A DNA stretch of 64,000 bases from Pseudomonadota bacterium (GCA_021812385.1 JAKANO010000008.1:1-64000); one strand, 5' to 3'; numbered from the stretch's first letter, positions 7,446 to 16,735 are shown. Translations and numbers: made by a program. Notes: generated from the sequence alone by a model not told the origin.

Positions 7446-9352
7446 AGCGCATCAATCGCCGCGCCCTGCAAACCATCTACCCCGACTTTTGTCGCCAAAT
7501 CCCATAGCTTCTGGTTGGCGATCCCGGTAGCAATCAGCGGGATGCCCAAGCCCTGTGCGAAATCGCGCAGGGCATCCAGATGGACATGGATATTCACCTC
7601 GCCTTCCAGGCTCATCACATAAGCTGCGTCCAGTTTCATGTAGGCCAGCGCCAACCCAGGCCAAGCCGCAGGTTGCGGCACCGGCGCGCTGACGCGGTCG
7701 ATGGCGAAGCCGACGCCCGTGGTTTCGATGCGCTGCAAGAAGGCGCGCAGCACTTCCGCTTGATGCAGCACCACGGCTGGAATTTCCAGCGTCAAGCGTT
7801 GCGCAGTCGCGCCCAGTTGCTGCAAGCGCTGCGCCAGCCAGGCGGAAAATACCGGGTCATGCAGCGATTGCGGCGAGAGGTTGACGGCATAGCGCGTGGT
7901 TTGATCCGCCCCCTCCAACCATTGCAACGCTTGCTCCACCAAGGCGCGATCCACCTGCGGCGCCAGGCGCAAGCGCTCCACCATCGGCATGAAGGCCCCG
8001 GCCGCAATCGCCGGCCGGCCTGCGGGCAAGAGCTGCGCCAGTAATTCTTGATGCAGCAATTGGCCGTTGCGGCTATCCACTGCGGCGCTGCAGCTCAGCG
8101 CCAGTTGACCTTGCTCCAACGCCTGTAAAATCAGGCCGCGCCAAGCATGCGCGCCTTGCGGCAAGTCGTCATTTATGATGCCAGGCGCGGATTGGTGCCA
8201 GGCGCGCATGGCCTTGGATTGCGCGATGCGCGTCGCCAAATCAGCCGCGCCGAATAAGGCCGCGCGGTTGTCGCGCTCGAGATCGGTAACGCCAATATGG
8301 ATGGCCGCGGGCTGCGCCGGAAGCGCGGCCAATAGGCGCTCCATCACGCTGGAAATTTCATCGCCGCCGACCCCGCTCGCCAGCACGGCAAATTCGGCGC
8401 CGGCGAAGCGCGCAATCGCATACTCGGTGAATTCTTTGGCGCAGAACGCGCGCAAGTGCTGGGCCACGTCTTGCAAGGCTTGGTTGCCGGCTTGGTAACC
8501 TTGTTCGTTGTTATACGTTTCCAATTCGGTGAGGCGGACGACGGCAAACAAACCCTCGGCATGCTGCGGCGCGCGCAGCAGTTCGCTCAAGCGCGCTTCC
8601 ATTTGCTGGCGATTCGGCACGCCGGTGCCGGCATCGAGAATCGCCGCTTGCTCCACGCGCGCCAGCGCCGCGATTTTTTCGCTGATGATGCGCTCCACCT
8701 GCGCCACCATGCTATTCATGGCCTTGACCACGCGCCCCAATTCCCGCGTGCGCGGAATTTGCGGCAACAGCAGGAATTGCCCTTTGCCGACGGCCTCGGC
8801 CTGGCGCTCGACCGCGAGCAAGGGCGCCAGCACCAGCCGCAGCAACAAGGCGATGCAGGCGACCGCCGCCAGCCAACCACCGCCCAACCAGGCCGCGGTG
8901 GATTTTGTGGATTCCCACAGCTCGCGGTAGGCATAGCCGGCGTGGCTCACCACTTGCAAGCTGCCTTGCTGTTGCCAGCCGGCCATGATCAAGGCGTCGC
9001 GCTGCGGCGTTTCCAGTTTTACCCAGCGCGTGAACCAGGCCGGCACGCCTTCGACCACGACCGGAATCTCGCGTTTAATTATCGACTGGCCGGATAGATT
9101 CACGCATTCGATGCGCTGGTAGTAGCCGCGGTCGGCGATGGCGTCGACCATGGATTGCGCCGACGCCAGGTCATGTTTTTGCAATACCGGCCCCAGCGAC
9201 AACGCGAGCGAAGTGGCCGTGTCTTGCGCGTGCGAACCGAGTTGCTGCGCCAGGAATGCGCGGGTATTCAGCACGCCGTGCACGAATACGCCGACCAGCA
9301 CCAGCAGGAATACCAGCGAGATCACCAGGATGATTTGTCGGGCGAGCGTCAT
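7427..9352 (-). CDS. lapD: LapD-like inside-out c-di-GMP receptor (LapD/MoxY-HAMP-GGDEF-EAL, degenerate)
   Basis: A 641-residue inner-membrane protein: membrane helix about 5-27, a periplasmic LapD/MoxY domain (contains AGWQQQG), a second helix about 152-175, a HAMP linker, then GGDEF and EAL domains. The cyclase motif is AGAEF instead of GGDEF, and the EAL motif reads QELLAQ, so both enzymes should be dead, as in LapD. In the known system, c-di-GMP bound to the EAL domain lets the periplasmic domain sequester LapG and keep an adhesin on the surface. The lapG-like gene lies immediately upstream on the same strand, so they form an operon. Confidence 0.9.
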   Translation of the reverse strand: MTLARQIILVISLVFLLVLVGVFVHGVLNTRAFLAQQLGSHAQDTATSLALSLGPVLQKHDLASAQSMVDAIADRGYYQRIECVNLSGQSIIKREIPVVVEGVPAWFTRWVKLETPQRDALIMAGWQQQGSLQVVSHAGYAYRELWESTKSTAAWLGGGWLAAVACIALLLRLVLAPLLAVERQAEAVGKGQFLLLPQIPRTRELGRVVKAMNSMVAQVERIISEKIAALARVEQAAILDAGTGVPNRQQMEARLSELLRAPQHAEGLFAVVRLTELETYNNEQGYQAGNQALQDVAQHLRAFCAKEFTEYAIARFAGAEFAVLASGVGGDEISSVMERLLAALPAQPAAIHIGVTDLERDNRAALFGAADLATRIAQSKAMRAWHQSAPGIINDDLPQGAHAWRGLILQALEQGQLALSCSAAVDSRNGQLLHQELLAQLLPAGRPAIAAGAFMPMVERLRLAPQVDRALVEQALQWLEGADQTTRYAVNLSPQSLHDPVFSAWLAQRLQQLGATAQRLTLEIPAVVLHQAEVLRAFLQRIETTGVGFAIDRVSAPVPQPAAWPGLALAYMKLDAAYVMSLEGEVNIHVHLDALRDFAQGLGIPLIATGIANQKLWDLATKVGVDGLQGAAIDALQNSRT

Positions 9353-9380
9353 GATTGTTTTTTCTCCACGAATGCGCGTT

Positions 9381-10088
9381 TCATTTTTGCTCCGGTAACT
9401 GTTGCATGCGCTGCATCAAGTCTTTCCACAGATTGATGTCGTCCGCCGGGCCGAGCCATTTGCCCAAGCTGCGCTCTTTTGCGGCCCACAGGCCGCGCGC
9501 GTTAAAGCTGTACAAAGGCGTCAAGTCGGGGCGTTCATGCGCCGGCTTGATCGCGCCGTTCAAATTGTCCAGCACCAAAGGTTCCGCATCCGGTGTCGCG
9601 TAATAGGTTAACACCATATGCGCGATGCCCTGCCCGCCGGCTGCGGCGCGCGCCTTGACATAGGTGATTTTCAAGCGCTCATCCGCTACCCCAAGCTCGC
9701 GCAAGGTGAAGTATTTTGCGATCGCGAAATCCTCGCAATCGGCGCCATTGCTGGCGAGCATCTCCAGCGGCGTGGCCCAGTAATCTTGTTTGCGCCAATG
9801 CTCCTGATCGGTCACGCTCGGCACTTGATTGAAAAAATTATTCACGCTGCGCAGCTTGTCCAGATCATTCAAGCCCGCGCTGGTTTTGCTTAGGTTTTGC
9901 CAGCGCTGCACGCGCTCCGCCGCCGCCGCGCCATAATTCGCCTTGGCCCAAGCGATCATCTGCGCGCTGTGGTCGGCTTCCAGCGCCAGCGCGCTGCCGG
10001 CAAGCACTATCAGCCAGGCGAGCGGCTGTCGCAGCAACGCCGGCCAAAGGGACTCCCCAGACCCTTGGCGCATCTTAAAGAAATCCAT
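9381..10088 (-). CDS. lapG: LapG-like periplasmic transglutaminase-like cysteine protease
   Basis: A 235-residue protein with a signal peptide or anchor (PLAWLIVLAGSALA) and the bacterial transglutaminase-like cysteine protease fold. The catalytic triad is visible: Cys118 in GADCEDFAIAKY, His157 in IAHMVL and Asp174 in LVLDNLN. LapG cleaves the N-terminal region of LapA-type adhesins or, in P. aeruginosa, the TPS adhesin CdrA when c-di-GMP is low. The ORF can be extended to an ATG at 10187, but the start at 10088 keeps a plausible signal peptide. Its target is not in this operon; the TpsA at the left edge is a candidate. Confidence 0.9.
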   Translation of the reverse strand: MDFFKMRQGSGESLWPALLRQPLAWLIVLAGSALALEADHSAQMIAWAKANYGAAAAERVQRWQNLSKTSAGLNDLDKLRSVNNFFNQVPSVTDQEHWRKQDYWATPLEMLASNGADCEDFAIAKYFTLRELGVADERLKITYVKARAAAGGQGIAHMVLTYYATPDAEPLVLDNLNGAIKPAHERPDLTPLYSFNARGLWAAKERSLGKWLGPADDINLWKDLMQRMQQLPEQK

Positions 10089-10256
10089 TAGGCCGGCCAA
10101 AGGCCATGCGCGCCGGGATTGCCAAGCCAGGCAAAGCGCAACGACGTCATGACTCGGCACCCATTGGGAAAATGTTTTGTTTGCCATGCAATGGCTTTGT
10201 GTTGGCGCTCTTGGCGGTTAGTGAACTGCGCTTTGCAGCGATACCTCAAGAATCGG

Positions 10257-10736
10257 CTATTTTCGCGGCTTCTGAAGGCCTGGGGCCGGGGAATCCTGGG
10301 CGGTCAAGGCCGTGTTGGCTTGCCGCAAGCGCCGGCTCATGGCGCGCAGCATGCCGATTCCCAGCTCCGGATAGGCCAGCAACAGCCCATGCAACTTGTC
10401 CTTGGATAGCACAAAGGCTTCGCCATCTTCCAACACATGCGCCGTGGCGGAGCGCGGCAAATCGTCCAAGATCCCCATCTCGCCAAAACATTCGCCAGGC
10501 CCGAATATCGCCACGAAGTCTTGTGCGGCCACGTCATCGTGCAATGAAATGCCGATGCGCCCTTTGGTGATGATGTACATTTCCTCGCCCAGGTCGCCCT
10601 TGAAAAACACGACCTCGCCGGCAACCCAGCCGATTTGATCCAGCAACAGCGCCATTTGGCTCAATTGCTCGGTGCGCAGCATTTCGAAAAATGGCACGCG
10701 CTTCAACAACAGGATGCGTTCGAATAAAGCTTCCAT
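10257..10736 (-). CDS. Stand-alone cyclic nucleotide-binding domain protein
   Basis: A 159-residue cytoplasmic protein that is essentially one cNMP-binding domain with a short basic tail. The phosphate cassette is intact (ECFGEMGILDDLPRSA), so it could bind cAMP or cGMP, unlike the cNMP-rhodanese protein. It has no DNA-binding or catalytic domain. It starts 6 bases downstream of the MFS-HEAT gene, so the two are an operon. In related proteins MFS, HEAT and cNMP parts occur in a single chain, so this may be the detached sensor of the transporter-like protein. Confidence 0.85.
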   Translation of the reverse strand: MEALFERILLLKRVPFFEMLRTEQLSQMALLLDQIGWVAGEVVFFKGDLGEEMYIITKGRIGISLHDDVAAQDFVAIFGPGECFGEMGILDDLPRSATAHVLEDGEAFVLSKDKLHGLLLAYPELGIGMLRAMSRRLRQANTALTAQDSPAPGLQKPRK

Positions 10737-10742
10737 GGCTGA

Positions 10743-13412
10743 TTAACTTGGGGACTTCATGCGTTGCGGCGCGGCGCCGTGATTTTTCAGCAGTGCCGTT
10801 GCGCATTGGCGCAACCATGCGCTGCCATGATTTGCACACCATTGTAGGGCTTCCAGGCCGGAAATGGGCGCCTGCGGCGAACGCCGTGGTAACGGCGCAT
10901 GATCGATCTCCGCTTCGAGAAATGCGCAGAGGTCGAGCAGGAATTTCGAATCGGCGACGTTGCGCAAGGATTCGAGCGCCTGCGCGCGCAGCCGTCGATT
11001 CTCGCTCAGCAGCGCCGCCTGCACGCTGGCCATCACGCCGCTATAATCGTTCAAGCTGAGGATTTCCAATATCAGGGCGATATGCTGCTGCATGTCTTCT
11101 GCGAGCACCAGGCGCAAGAATTGTTTTTCCGTGTCGCGATCGTTTTCAAATTGCAGCGCCAGGACTTTCTTGTCATAGGCGGCTTGCAAATGGGTTTGCG
11201 CTACACGCTGCAGCAATGCGTCTTTTTCGCTCAGCGGCGACTGGACGAGGTGTTTGCACAATAGCGCTTGCAAGGGAAACTGATCGTCGTAAGCCGTCAA
11301 TGCGCCGGCATATTCGTCGGCGGTCTGCGGCATGCAGGCGGGCGCCGCCAGTTGCGCCGCACGCCGCACGGCGAATTCGGGATCGCGCAACAAGTCTTGC
11401 AGCAAGGCCAACCGCACCTGCGCCTCGGTGATGCGCGCCAGCGTTTGCGCCGCCGCGATGCGCACTGCCGCATGCGTATCTTGCAGCGCGTTGCGTAGAA
11501 CGGCAATGCGCGCTGCCGCATCCGTGCTGAGCGTTGCATAGCAGCGGAGCGCGGCGGCGCGCACGCTGTTTTCCGGCGCATTGAGCAAGGCGCCGGCTTG
11601 TTCACAGCGCGCCGAATCGCCCAACTCGGCCAGCGCGTTCAAGGCGCAAATTTGTGCGCTCGCTTCGCCTTGCAGCAAACACGCCAGCGTTGCCTCGGCC
11701 GCATCCGGCGCGCGTAAATCAGGATGCGCGAGCAGGATGCGCGCGGCTTGTGCTTGCAGTCGCGGATTGTTTTCTTGCAACCAATGTTGCAGCAGCGGCG
11801 GCAGCAGGGCTTGTTCGCCTTGCGCTTCCACCAGCGCGGCGGCGGCGATGCGCACGCGCGCATTTTCGTGCTGCAGCGCCGCATGCACGGCTGCGCGCCA
11901 TTGCGGCAGATGGCTCGGCGCAAGCTGCTGCATCAGGTACTCGATGACTTGCGGCGGGAGGCGGTTTAACGCCTCCAGCAACAACTCCGCCGCCGCTTGC
12001 GGCGCATGCTCGACCAGCAATCCGGCATAGGCGCGCGCCGCTTCCACGTTATCGGAGCTCTGCACCAAGGCGCTTATACGTTGTGCCACTTCCTCGCTAA
12101 AAAGACCAATACCTTCGATCGCCGCGCTCTTATCGGAAAATACTTGACGCTGGATCAAGGCCAGCAAGGTCTCGCCATACACTTTATTTTTGCGGAATTT
12201 CACATAGAGATAGAGCAAGGACAACAGCAGTCCGGCCACAGCCAGGGGTTGGCCGACCATGCTTTTCGGCACCCACAACAGGAACAAGCCCGCGCAGCCC
12301 AAACCCAGTGGCACGATCAAACCCACGACCATGGCGCGCGCACGCCCTTGAATGTATTTAGGCAGTGCGCCATAGAACAGGTTGAATATCGAAGAGCGAA
12401 AAGCCGGCATCATTCCCATGTAATTGAAGCGTCCAATGAGCGCGGGAATAAAGCTGGCGCTGAGGCTGAGCAAGCCGAAAGACAAGGCGGTGCTGCAAGG
12501 GAAAATCAAGTTGACGACTTTCAAGCCAAAGCGCCGCAGCAATCGATTGGTCAATGCAATTTGCAGCAGCAACACCGTGGCGTTGGTGAACGCGAAAAAC
12601 CAACCGAAAAATGCCGCCAAGTCTTGGTCATTCTGATAGTGATGGGCGATGATGGTGCTGGCCACATAATCCTGTACCGAGATCAAGATAATCAGCAAAA
12701 AAACGCCCGCGCCCGTTAGCTGCAGCAACGGCGAATGGCGCGCGAAACGCAAGCCTTCGCGCGCATCCGCGAACGGCGCGCGCTTGCGCAGCTGCGGCAA
12801 CCTGGGGCGGCGCGGCTCATCGCGGTGGTGCAAGGCGACGAAAGCCATGCTGCACACGATCACGCCGACCCAAAGCAGGGCGCTCGCTTCCGTCGGCAAG
12901 CGTTTCGCGGCCAGCACCAGGAGCAAGCCCCCCAGTACGCGGCCCAAGCGCGCGCCGGCGTCGATTAAGGGCGTCAGGCGTTTCGCTTGGCTGAAGTCGA
13001 AGAACTGCGATGCATACAAATTGAAATGCACGAACACCATTTCGGACGCCACGCTAACGCCGAGGAAGTAAACGGCGAAGGCGATCGTACTCGTGCCGCT
13101 GACCATGAAGGCCCAAACCGCCAACAGAAATACGGCCAAAATCAGGGCGATCGCCAGCAGCATCCGACTCGGGCGCACGCGGTCGGTGAATTCGACGTAA
13201 ACGGTACTGAACAGCACGAGCAGAATGCTCGTCAGGAAAAACATATGGGGCAAATATTCCACCCCGAAACGTTTGAAAAACAGCGCGTCGCTGGAACCGC
13301 GTCCGAACGCCATGCCTAGGCCGTTAGCCAGCGCTAGCAGGCAAAGATAAGTCAGCGCCTTATGCTCGCCGGGCCGGATCATCAGCCACTTGCTTAATCG
13401 CCGGACTGCCAA
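10743..13412 (-). CDS. MFS / ADP-ATP carrier-like membrane protein with C-terminal HEAT repeats
   Basis: An 889-residue protein. The first ~420 residues form about 12 membrane helices resembling the MFS and Npt/Tlc nucleotide-transporter type (MIRPGEHKALTYL, then GRGSSDALFFKRFG). Residues about 430-870 are Ala/Leu-rich helical HEAT repeats (for example LNALAELGDSARCEQAGALL). The start used is TTG with GGAG six bases upstream; an ATG ten codons later has weaker support. The substrate is unknown. A cNMP-binding protein follows in the operon, suggesting cyclic-nucleotide-controlled transport or signalling. I would not call it a true ATP/ADP exchanger without a family search. Confidence 0.8.
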   Translation of the reverse strand: MAVRRLSKWLMIRPGEHKALTYLCLLALANGLGMAFGRGSSDALFFKRFGVEYLPHMFFLTSILLVLFSTVYVEFTDRVRPSRMLLAIALILAVFLLAVWAFMVSGTSTIAFAVYFLGVSVASEMVFVHFNLYASQFFDFSQAKRLTPLIDAGARLGRVLGGLLLVLAAKRLPTEASALLWVGVIVCSMAFVALHHRDEPRRPRLPQLRKRAPFADAREGLRFARHSPLLQLTGAGVFLLIILISVQDYVASTIIAHHYQNDQDLAAFFGWFFAFTNATVLLLQIALTNRLLRRFGLKVVNLIFPCSTALSFGLLSLSASFIPALIGRFNYMGMMPAFRSSIFNLFYGALPKYIQGRARAMVVGLIVPLGLGCAGLFLLWVPKSMVGQPLAVAGLLLSLLYLYVKFRKNKVYGETLLALIQRQVFSDKSAAIEGIGLFSEEVAQRISALVQSSDNVEAARAYAGLLVEHAPQAAAELLLEALNRLPPQVIEYLMQQLAPSHLPQWRAAVHAALQHENARVRIAAAALVEAQGEQALLPPLLQHWLQENNPRLQAQAARILLAHPDLRAPDAAEATLACLLQGEASAQICALNALAELGDSARCEQAGALLNAPENSVRAAALRCYATLSTDAAARIAVLRNALQDTHAAVRIAAAQTLARITEAQVRLALLQDLLRDPEFAVRRAAQLAAPACMPQTADEYAGALTAYDDQFPLQALLCKHLVQSPLSEKDALLQRVAQTHLQAAYDKKVLALQFENDRDTEKQFLRLVLAEDMQQHIALILEILSLNDYSGVMASVQAALLSENRRLRAQALESLRNVADSKFLLDLCAFLEAEIDHAPLPRRSPQAPISGLEALQWCANHGSAWLRQCATALLKNHGAAPQRMKSPS

Positions 13413-13440
13413 TGAGTTCTCCGTTTAGGTGACGCGCGCC

Positions 13441-13953
13441 CTAGAGCAATTTGGCGATTTGCTTATCCAGCTCGGCGCGACTCATTCCGCCCGAGGCCAC
13501 ATAAACGATTTGACCCTGGCGATCGAGAATGACGGTGAATGGAATGCCGCCGCTGGAATTCCCGAGATGCTCGGCGAAGCCATAACCGGCCTCGCCGCCG
13601 ATCAACAGCGGATAGGTCATACCAACGTCCTGGGAAAATTGGTTAACCGCATCGCGTTCATCCAGCGCGATGCCAACGAACACCACATCCTTGTCGCGAT
13701 AGGCCTTGTAAGCCTCGATGAAAGCGGGAATCTCTTCGCGACAAGGCGGACACCAAGTGGCCCAAAAATTGACGATCAAAATCTTGCCGCGCCATTGGCT
13801 CAATGCCTGCTTTTGTCCCGCCAAGTCGGGGAAGCTTGCGCTATAGATTTGCTCTGCGTTGACCTCGGGAACGCTTGGCTTGTGTTTCCACAAGCCTACC
13901 CCGAGCCCCAGCGCCAAGGCGAGCGCTGCTACCGCGACGATCCAGCCGCGCAT
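13441..13953 (-). CDS. TlpA/ResA-like thioredoxin-family protein
   Basis: A 170-residue protein with an N-terminal membrane anchor (residues 4-22) and a periplasmic thioredoxin fold. The redox motif is Cys68-Pro-Pro-Cys71 in FWATWCPPCREE, followed by GIPFTVILDRQG with the cis-Pro. Such proteins reduce periplasmic disulfides, for example in cytochrome c maturation, using electrons from DsbD. Its ATG overlaps the dsbD stop (TAATG), so translation is coupled and DsbD is the likely electron donor. Confidence 0.9.
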   Translation of the reverse strand: MRGWIVAVAALALALGLGVGLWKHKPSVPEVNAEQIYSASFPDLAGQKQALSQWRGKILIVNFWATWCPPCREEIPAFIEAYKAYRDKDVVFVGIALDERDAVNQFSQDVGMTYPLLIGGEAGYGFAEHLGNSSGGIPFTVILDRQGQIVYVASGGMSRAELDKQIAKLL

Positions 13954-16343
13954 TACTTCAGCGCACCATCAAGCGACTGCAAAAATTTTTCCGGCTTCTC
14001 GTAACCCACGACGCGAAATTTTTGCTCCGCGCCATTGCGGTCGAAGAAGATCATGCCGGGTGGGCCAAATAGCCGGAAACGCTTCAACAACGCTTTGTCG
14101 GCATCGCTATTGTTGGTGACATCGACTTGCAGCAACAGCACATCCTTGAGGCGCGCCTGCACTTTAGGATCGCTGAACGTAAAGCGCTCCATCTCCTTGC
14201 AGGACACACACCAATCGGCAAAAAAATCCAGCATCACATATTTACCCTTGGCGGCCGCGATGCGCGCATCCAACTCCTCGACCGACTTCACGCGCTCGAA
14301 CTTCAAGCCATGCTCGGCGCTCGCCGCAAGGGCGCTTCCGCCGGAGACGCCAGCGCCACGCAACCCCGCCAGCGGTTGCAAGATATCGCGTCCGCCGGAA
14401 AGCGCGCCGATGGCCATCGCCACGCCGGCCAACAACGCGATAACGCCAATGCCTTTCCAGAATTTCTTGAAGCCGCTGGCTCCGGCCGGCAACGGGTCCA
14501 GCGCATGCAGATAAATGGCGGAAACGATGAGCAAAGTCGCCCACAACAGCATCTGCGCCACGGTTGAGATCACTGGCGAGATCAGCCAGATCGCTACGCC
14601 CAACAACAGCACACCGAAGAAGCCTTTGACCGCACTCATCCAAGCGCCGGCGCGCGGCAACAACGAGCCGCCGCCAATGCCCATGGCCAGCAGCGGCATT
14701 CCCATGCCCAGCGCCATCGCAAACAAGGCCACACCGCCTTTTAGGCCATCCCCGGTCTGGCTAATGAACAGCAGCGTACCCGCCAGCGGCGCCGCCACGC
14801 AGGGGCCGATGATGAGCGCGGATAAAACGCCCATGCCAAATACGCCGGTGAGATTGCCGCCGCGCATTTTGTTGCTGCTTTCGGTCAAGCGGCTTTGGAT
14901 GAAGTTGGGCATCTGCAATTCGTAGAAGCCGAACATGGAGAACGCAAGAATCACGAATACCAAGGCAAAGCTGCCCAGCACCAGCGGATTTTGCAGCGCC
15001 GAGGACAGCAATGCGCCGGATTTACCCGCGATCACGCCGGCAATCGCGTAGGTAAGGGCCATGCCCAACACATAGGCGGCGGAGAGGGTAAACCCTTTGA
15101 GCTTGGTGATGTGCTGGCCCTGGCCGGCAATAATGCCGGAGAGAATCGGAATCATGGGAAACACGCAGGGCGTGAGCGCCAGTCCTAATCCAATCACAAA
15201 GAAGGTGGCAATAATCAAGGCGAGGCTGCCGGTTTTCAGAATGCTCAGGATTTTCGATTCTTCGTCTTCGGCTGCTGGCGCGCTCGGCGCACTCACTGCT
15301 GCAGGAGCGGGCTCGCTAACCGCGCTTGTCGTGGCCTCGGGCAGGGGCGCGACGCTAGCAACAGGCTGCGTTGCCTTGGTATCCGGCGTAGCGGCGGCGG
15401 TGGCCTGGCCGCTCGGCAAATTGACTTCAATGCGCTTGTTTTGCGGCGGGTAACACACGCCGACTTTTTCGTTACAGCCTTGATAGTCGATGCGCAGTGC
15501 GATTTTTTGCGCGGCGTTGGCCTCGCGTTTTAGGGCGATATCCGCTTGCACCGCGTGGTGGTAAACCTCCAGCACTTTGCCGAACGCCGGGTCGGACTTT
15601 TGCTCGCCGGGCGGCAAGTTTACGCTGGCGATCGAAACGCCCTTGCCCTCGAGCAAGGTGGCTTTGATTTTGTCGCGATACAAATACACATTGGGGCTGG
15701 GGGTGATGGTCAGCGCCAAGGTGTTGGCGTCTTTGCTGCTCAGCGCGACCTTGAACGCCTCTTCTGCCGGCAATAGCTCATCGCCGGAACCGCCCAGGCT
15801 CACGCCGAAATCTTTGAGCGCGGCCAAGGCGCCGCCGGCTTTAGGCTGCGGCGGCAGCTTGGCCGCCGGGGCGGGCGTGCTGGGCGCGGCAGCCCCAGGG
15901 GAGGCGCTGCTAGCGCCGCCAGCCAAGGCCAGCTTGACCGTTTGGGTTAAGGGCGGGTAACACACGCCAACATCGGCACAGCCTTGGGACGTGGCTTTCA
16001 GCGTCATCTGTGCGCTGGCGCGCGCCAGCGGCAGCTTAATCACCAATAAACCGCGGTGCGTTTCCACTTTGCCGAAATATTCATCCTGATGCACTTTTCC
16101 CGGCGGGATTTGCGCCGCGCCTAAGCCCACATCCTGCGGCTCGACCTGGAATTTGAATTTCTCGTGATACAAGTAATAGCCATTGGCGACTTGATAGCGC
16201 ACTTCGATGGTATTGGCGTCGACGGCTTTGGCGGTCATGGCGAAGGCCTTTTCCGGCTCCAACAAGTCGCCTTCTTCCACCGCATGCGACAACATTGGGC
16301 TTAGGTATAGGAATGCGCTAATGGCTAGTAAGAATTTTTTCAT
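13953..16343 (-). CDS. dsbD: Thiol:disulfide interchange protein DsbD with duplicated N-terminal alpha domain
   Basis: A 796-residue protein, longer than the usual ~570-600. After a signal peptide come two alpha (DsbDN) domains: one with Cys122 and Cys128 (GCADVGVCYPP), one with Cys290 and Cys297 (GCNEKVGVCYPP), joined by Ala/Pro linkers. Then follows the eight-helix beta domain with its Cys pair (LTPCVFPMIPI and GPCVAAPLAG), and a C-terminal thioredoxin gamma domain with CVSC. It moves electrons from cytoplasmic thioredoxin to periplasmic proteins. Both alpha domains keep the cysteines, so two electron outlets are possible. It is coupled to the tlpA-like gene. Confidence 0.94.
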   Translation of the reverse strand: MKKFLLAISAFLYLSPMLSHAVEEGDLLEPEKAFAMTAKAVDANTIEVRYQVANGYYLYHEKFKFQVEPQDVGLGAAQIPPGKVHQDEYFGKVETHRGLLVIKLPLARASAQMTLKATSQGCADVGVCYPPLTQTVKLALAGGASSASPGAAAPSTPAPAAKLPPQPKAGGALAALKDFGVSLGGSGDELLPAEEAFKVALSSKDANTLALTITPSPNVYLYRDKIKATLLEGKGVSIASVNLPPGEQKSDPAFGKVLEVYHHAVQADIALKREANAAQKIALRIDYQGCNEKVGVCYPPQNKRIEVNLPSGQATAAATPDTKATQPVASVAPLPEATTSAVSEPAPAAVSAPSAPAAEDEESKILSILKTGSLALIIATFFVIGLGLALTPCVFPMIPILSGIIAGQGQHITKLKGFTLSAAYVLGMALTYAIAGVIAGKSGALLSSALQNPLVLGSFALVFVILAFSMFGFYELQMPNFIQSRLTESSNKMRGGNLTGVFGMGVLSALIIGPCVAAPLAGTLLFISQTGDGLKGGVALFAMALGMGMPLLAMGIGGGSLLPRAGAWMSAVKGFFGVLLLGVAIWLISPVISTVAQMLLWATLLIVSAIYLHALDPLPAGASGFKKFWKGIGVIALLAGVAMAIGALSGGRDILQPLAGLRGAGVSGGSALAASAEHGLKFERVKSVEELDARIAAAKGKYVMLDFFADWCVSCKEMERFTFSDPKVQARLKDVLLLQVDVTNNSDADKALLKRFRLFGPPGMIFFDRNGAEQKFRVVGYEKPEKFLQSLDGALK

Positions 16344-16405
16344 GTTTGAGTTTCGCTTGGTTATGCGGGACGGCGCCCGGCGGTTATTTTCATTATATTC
16401 TTAGG

Positions 16406-16723
16406 CTAAATGCTAGTTTCTGTTTCAACCCACGCTAAATAGGCCGGTAAGCCGGCCACCAGTGGGACTGCGATGATTTCCGGAAGTTCGTACGGATGCT
16501 GTGTTTTAATGGCCGACTCTAAGGCTGGGTAGCGTGCCATTGTAGTTTTGATCAGCACGATTGTCTCGCTAGCAGTTTCCACTTTCCCTTGCCACCGATA
16601 CACTGAGGTTGCGGCAGGCAATATATTGACACAGGCCGCAAGCTTTTGATCGATCAGAACCCGCGCCAACTTTTCCGCGTGTTCGCGGTCAGGCAGAGTA
16701 GAAATAACCAGAATCGTCCCCAT
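16406..16723 (-). CDS. cutA: CutA1-family divalent cation tolerance protein
   Basis: A 105-residue soluble protein of normal CutA1 length, with the family landmarks LIDQKLAACVNILPAATSVYRWQGKVE and the ETIVLIKTT and HPYELPEIIAVP segments. CutA1 proteins are small trimers linked to copper tolerance, although the exact role is debated. The gene lies just upstream of dsbD on the same strand. Its start codon is only 12 bases from the divergent fxsA start. Confidence 0.93.
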   Translation of the reverse strand: MGTILVISTLPDREHAEKLARVLIDQKLAACVNILPAATSVYRWQGKVETASETIVLIKTTMARYPALESAIKTQHPYELPEIIAVPLVAGLPAYLAWVETETSI

Positions 16724-16735
16724 ACAGGATAAACC

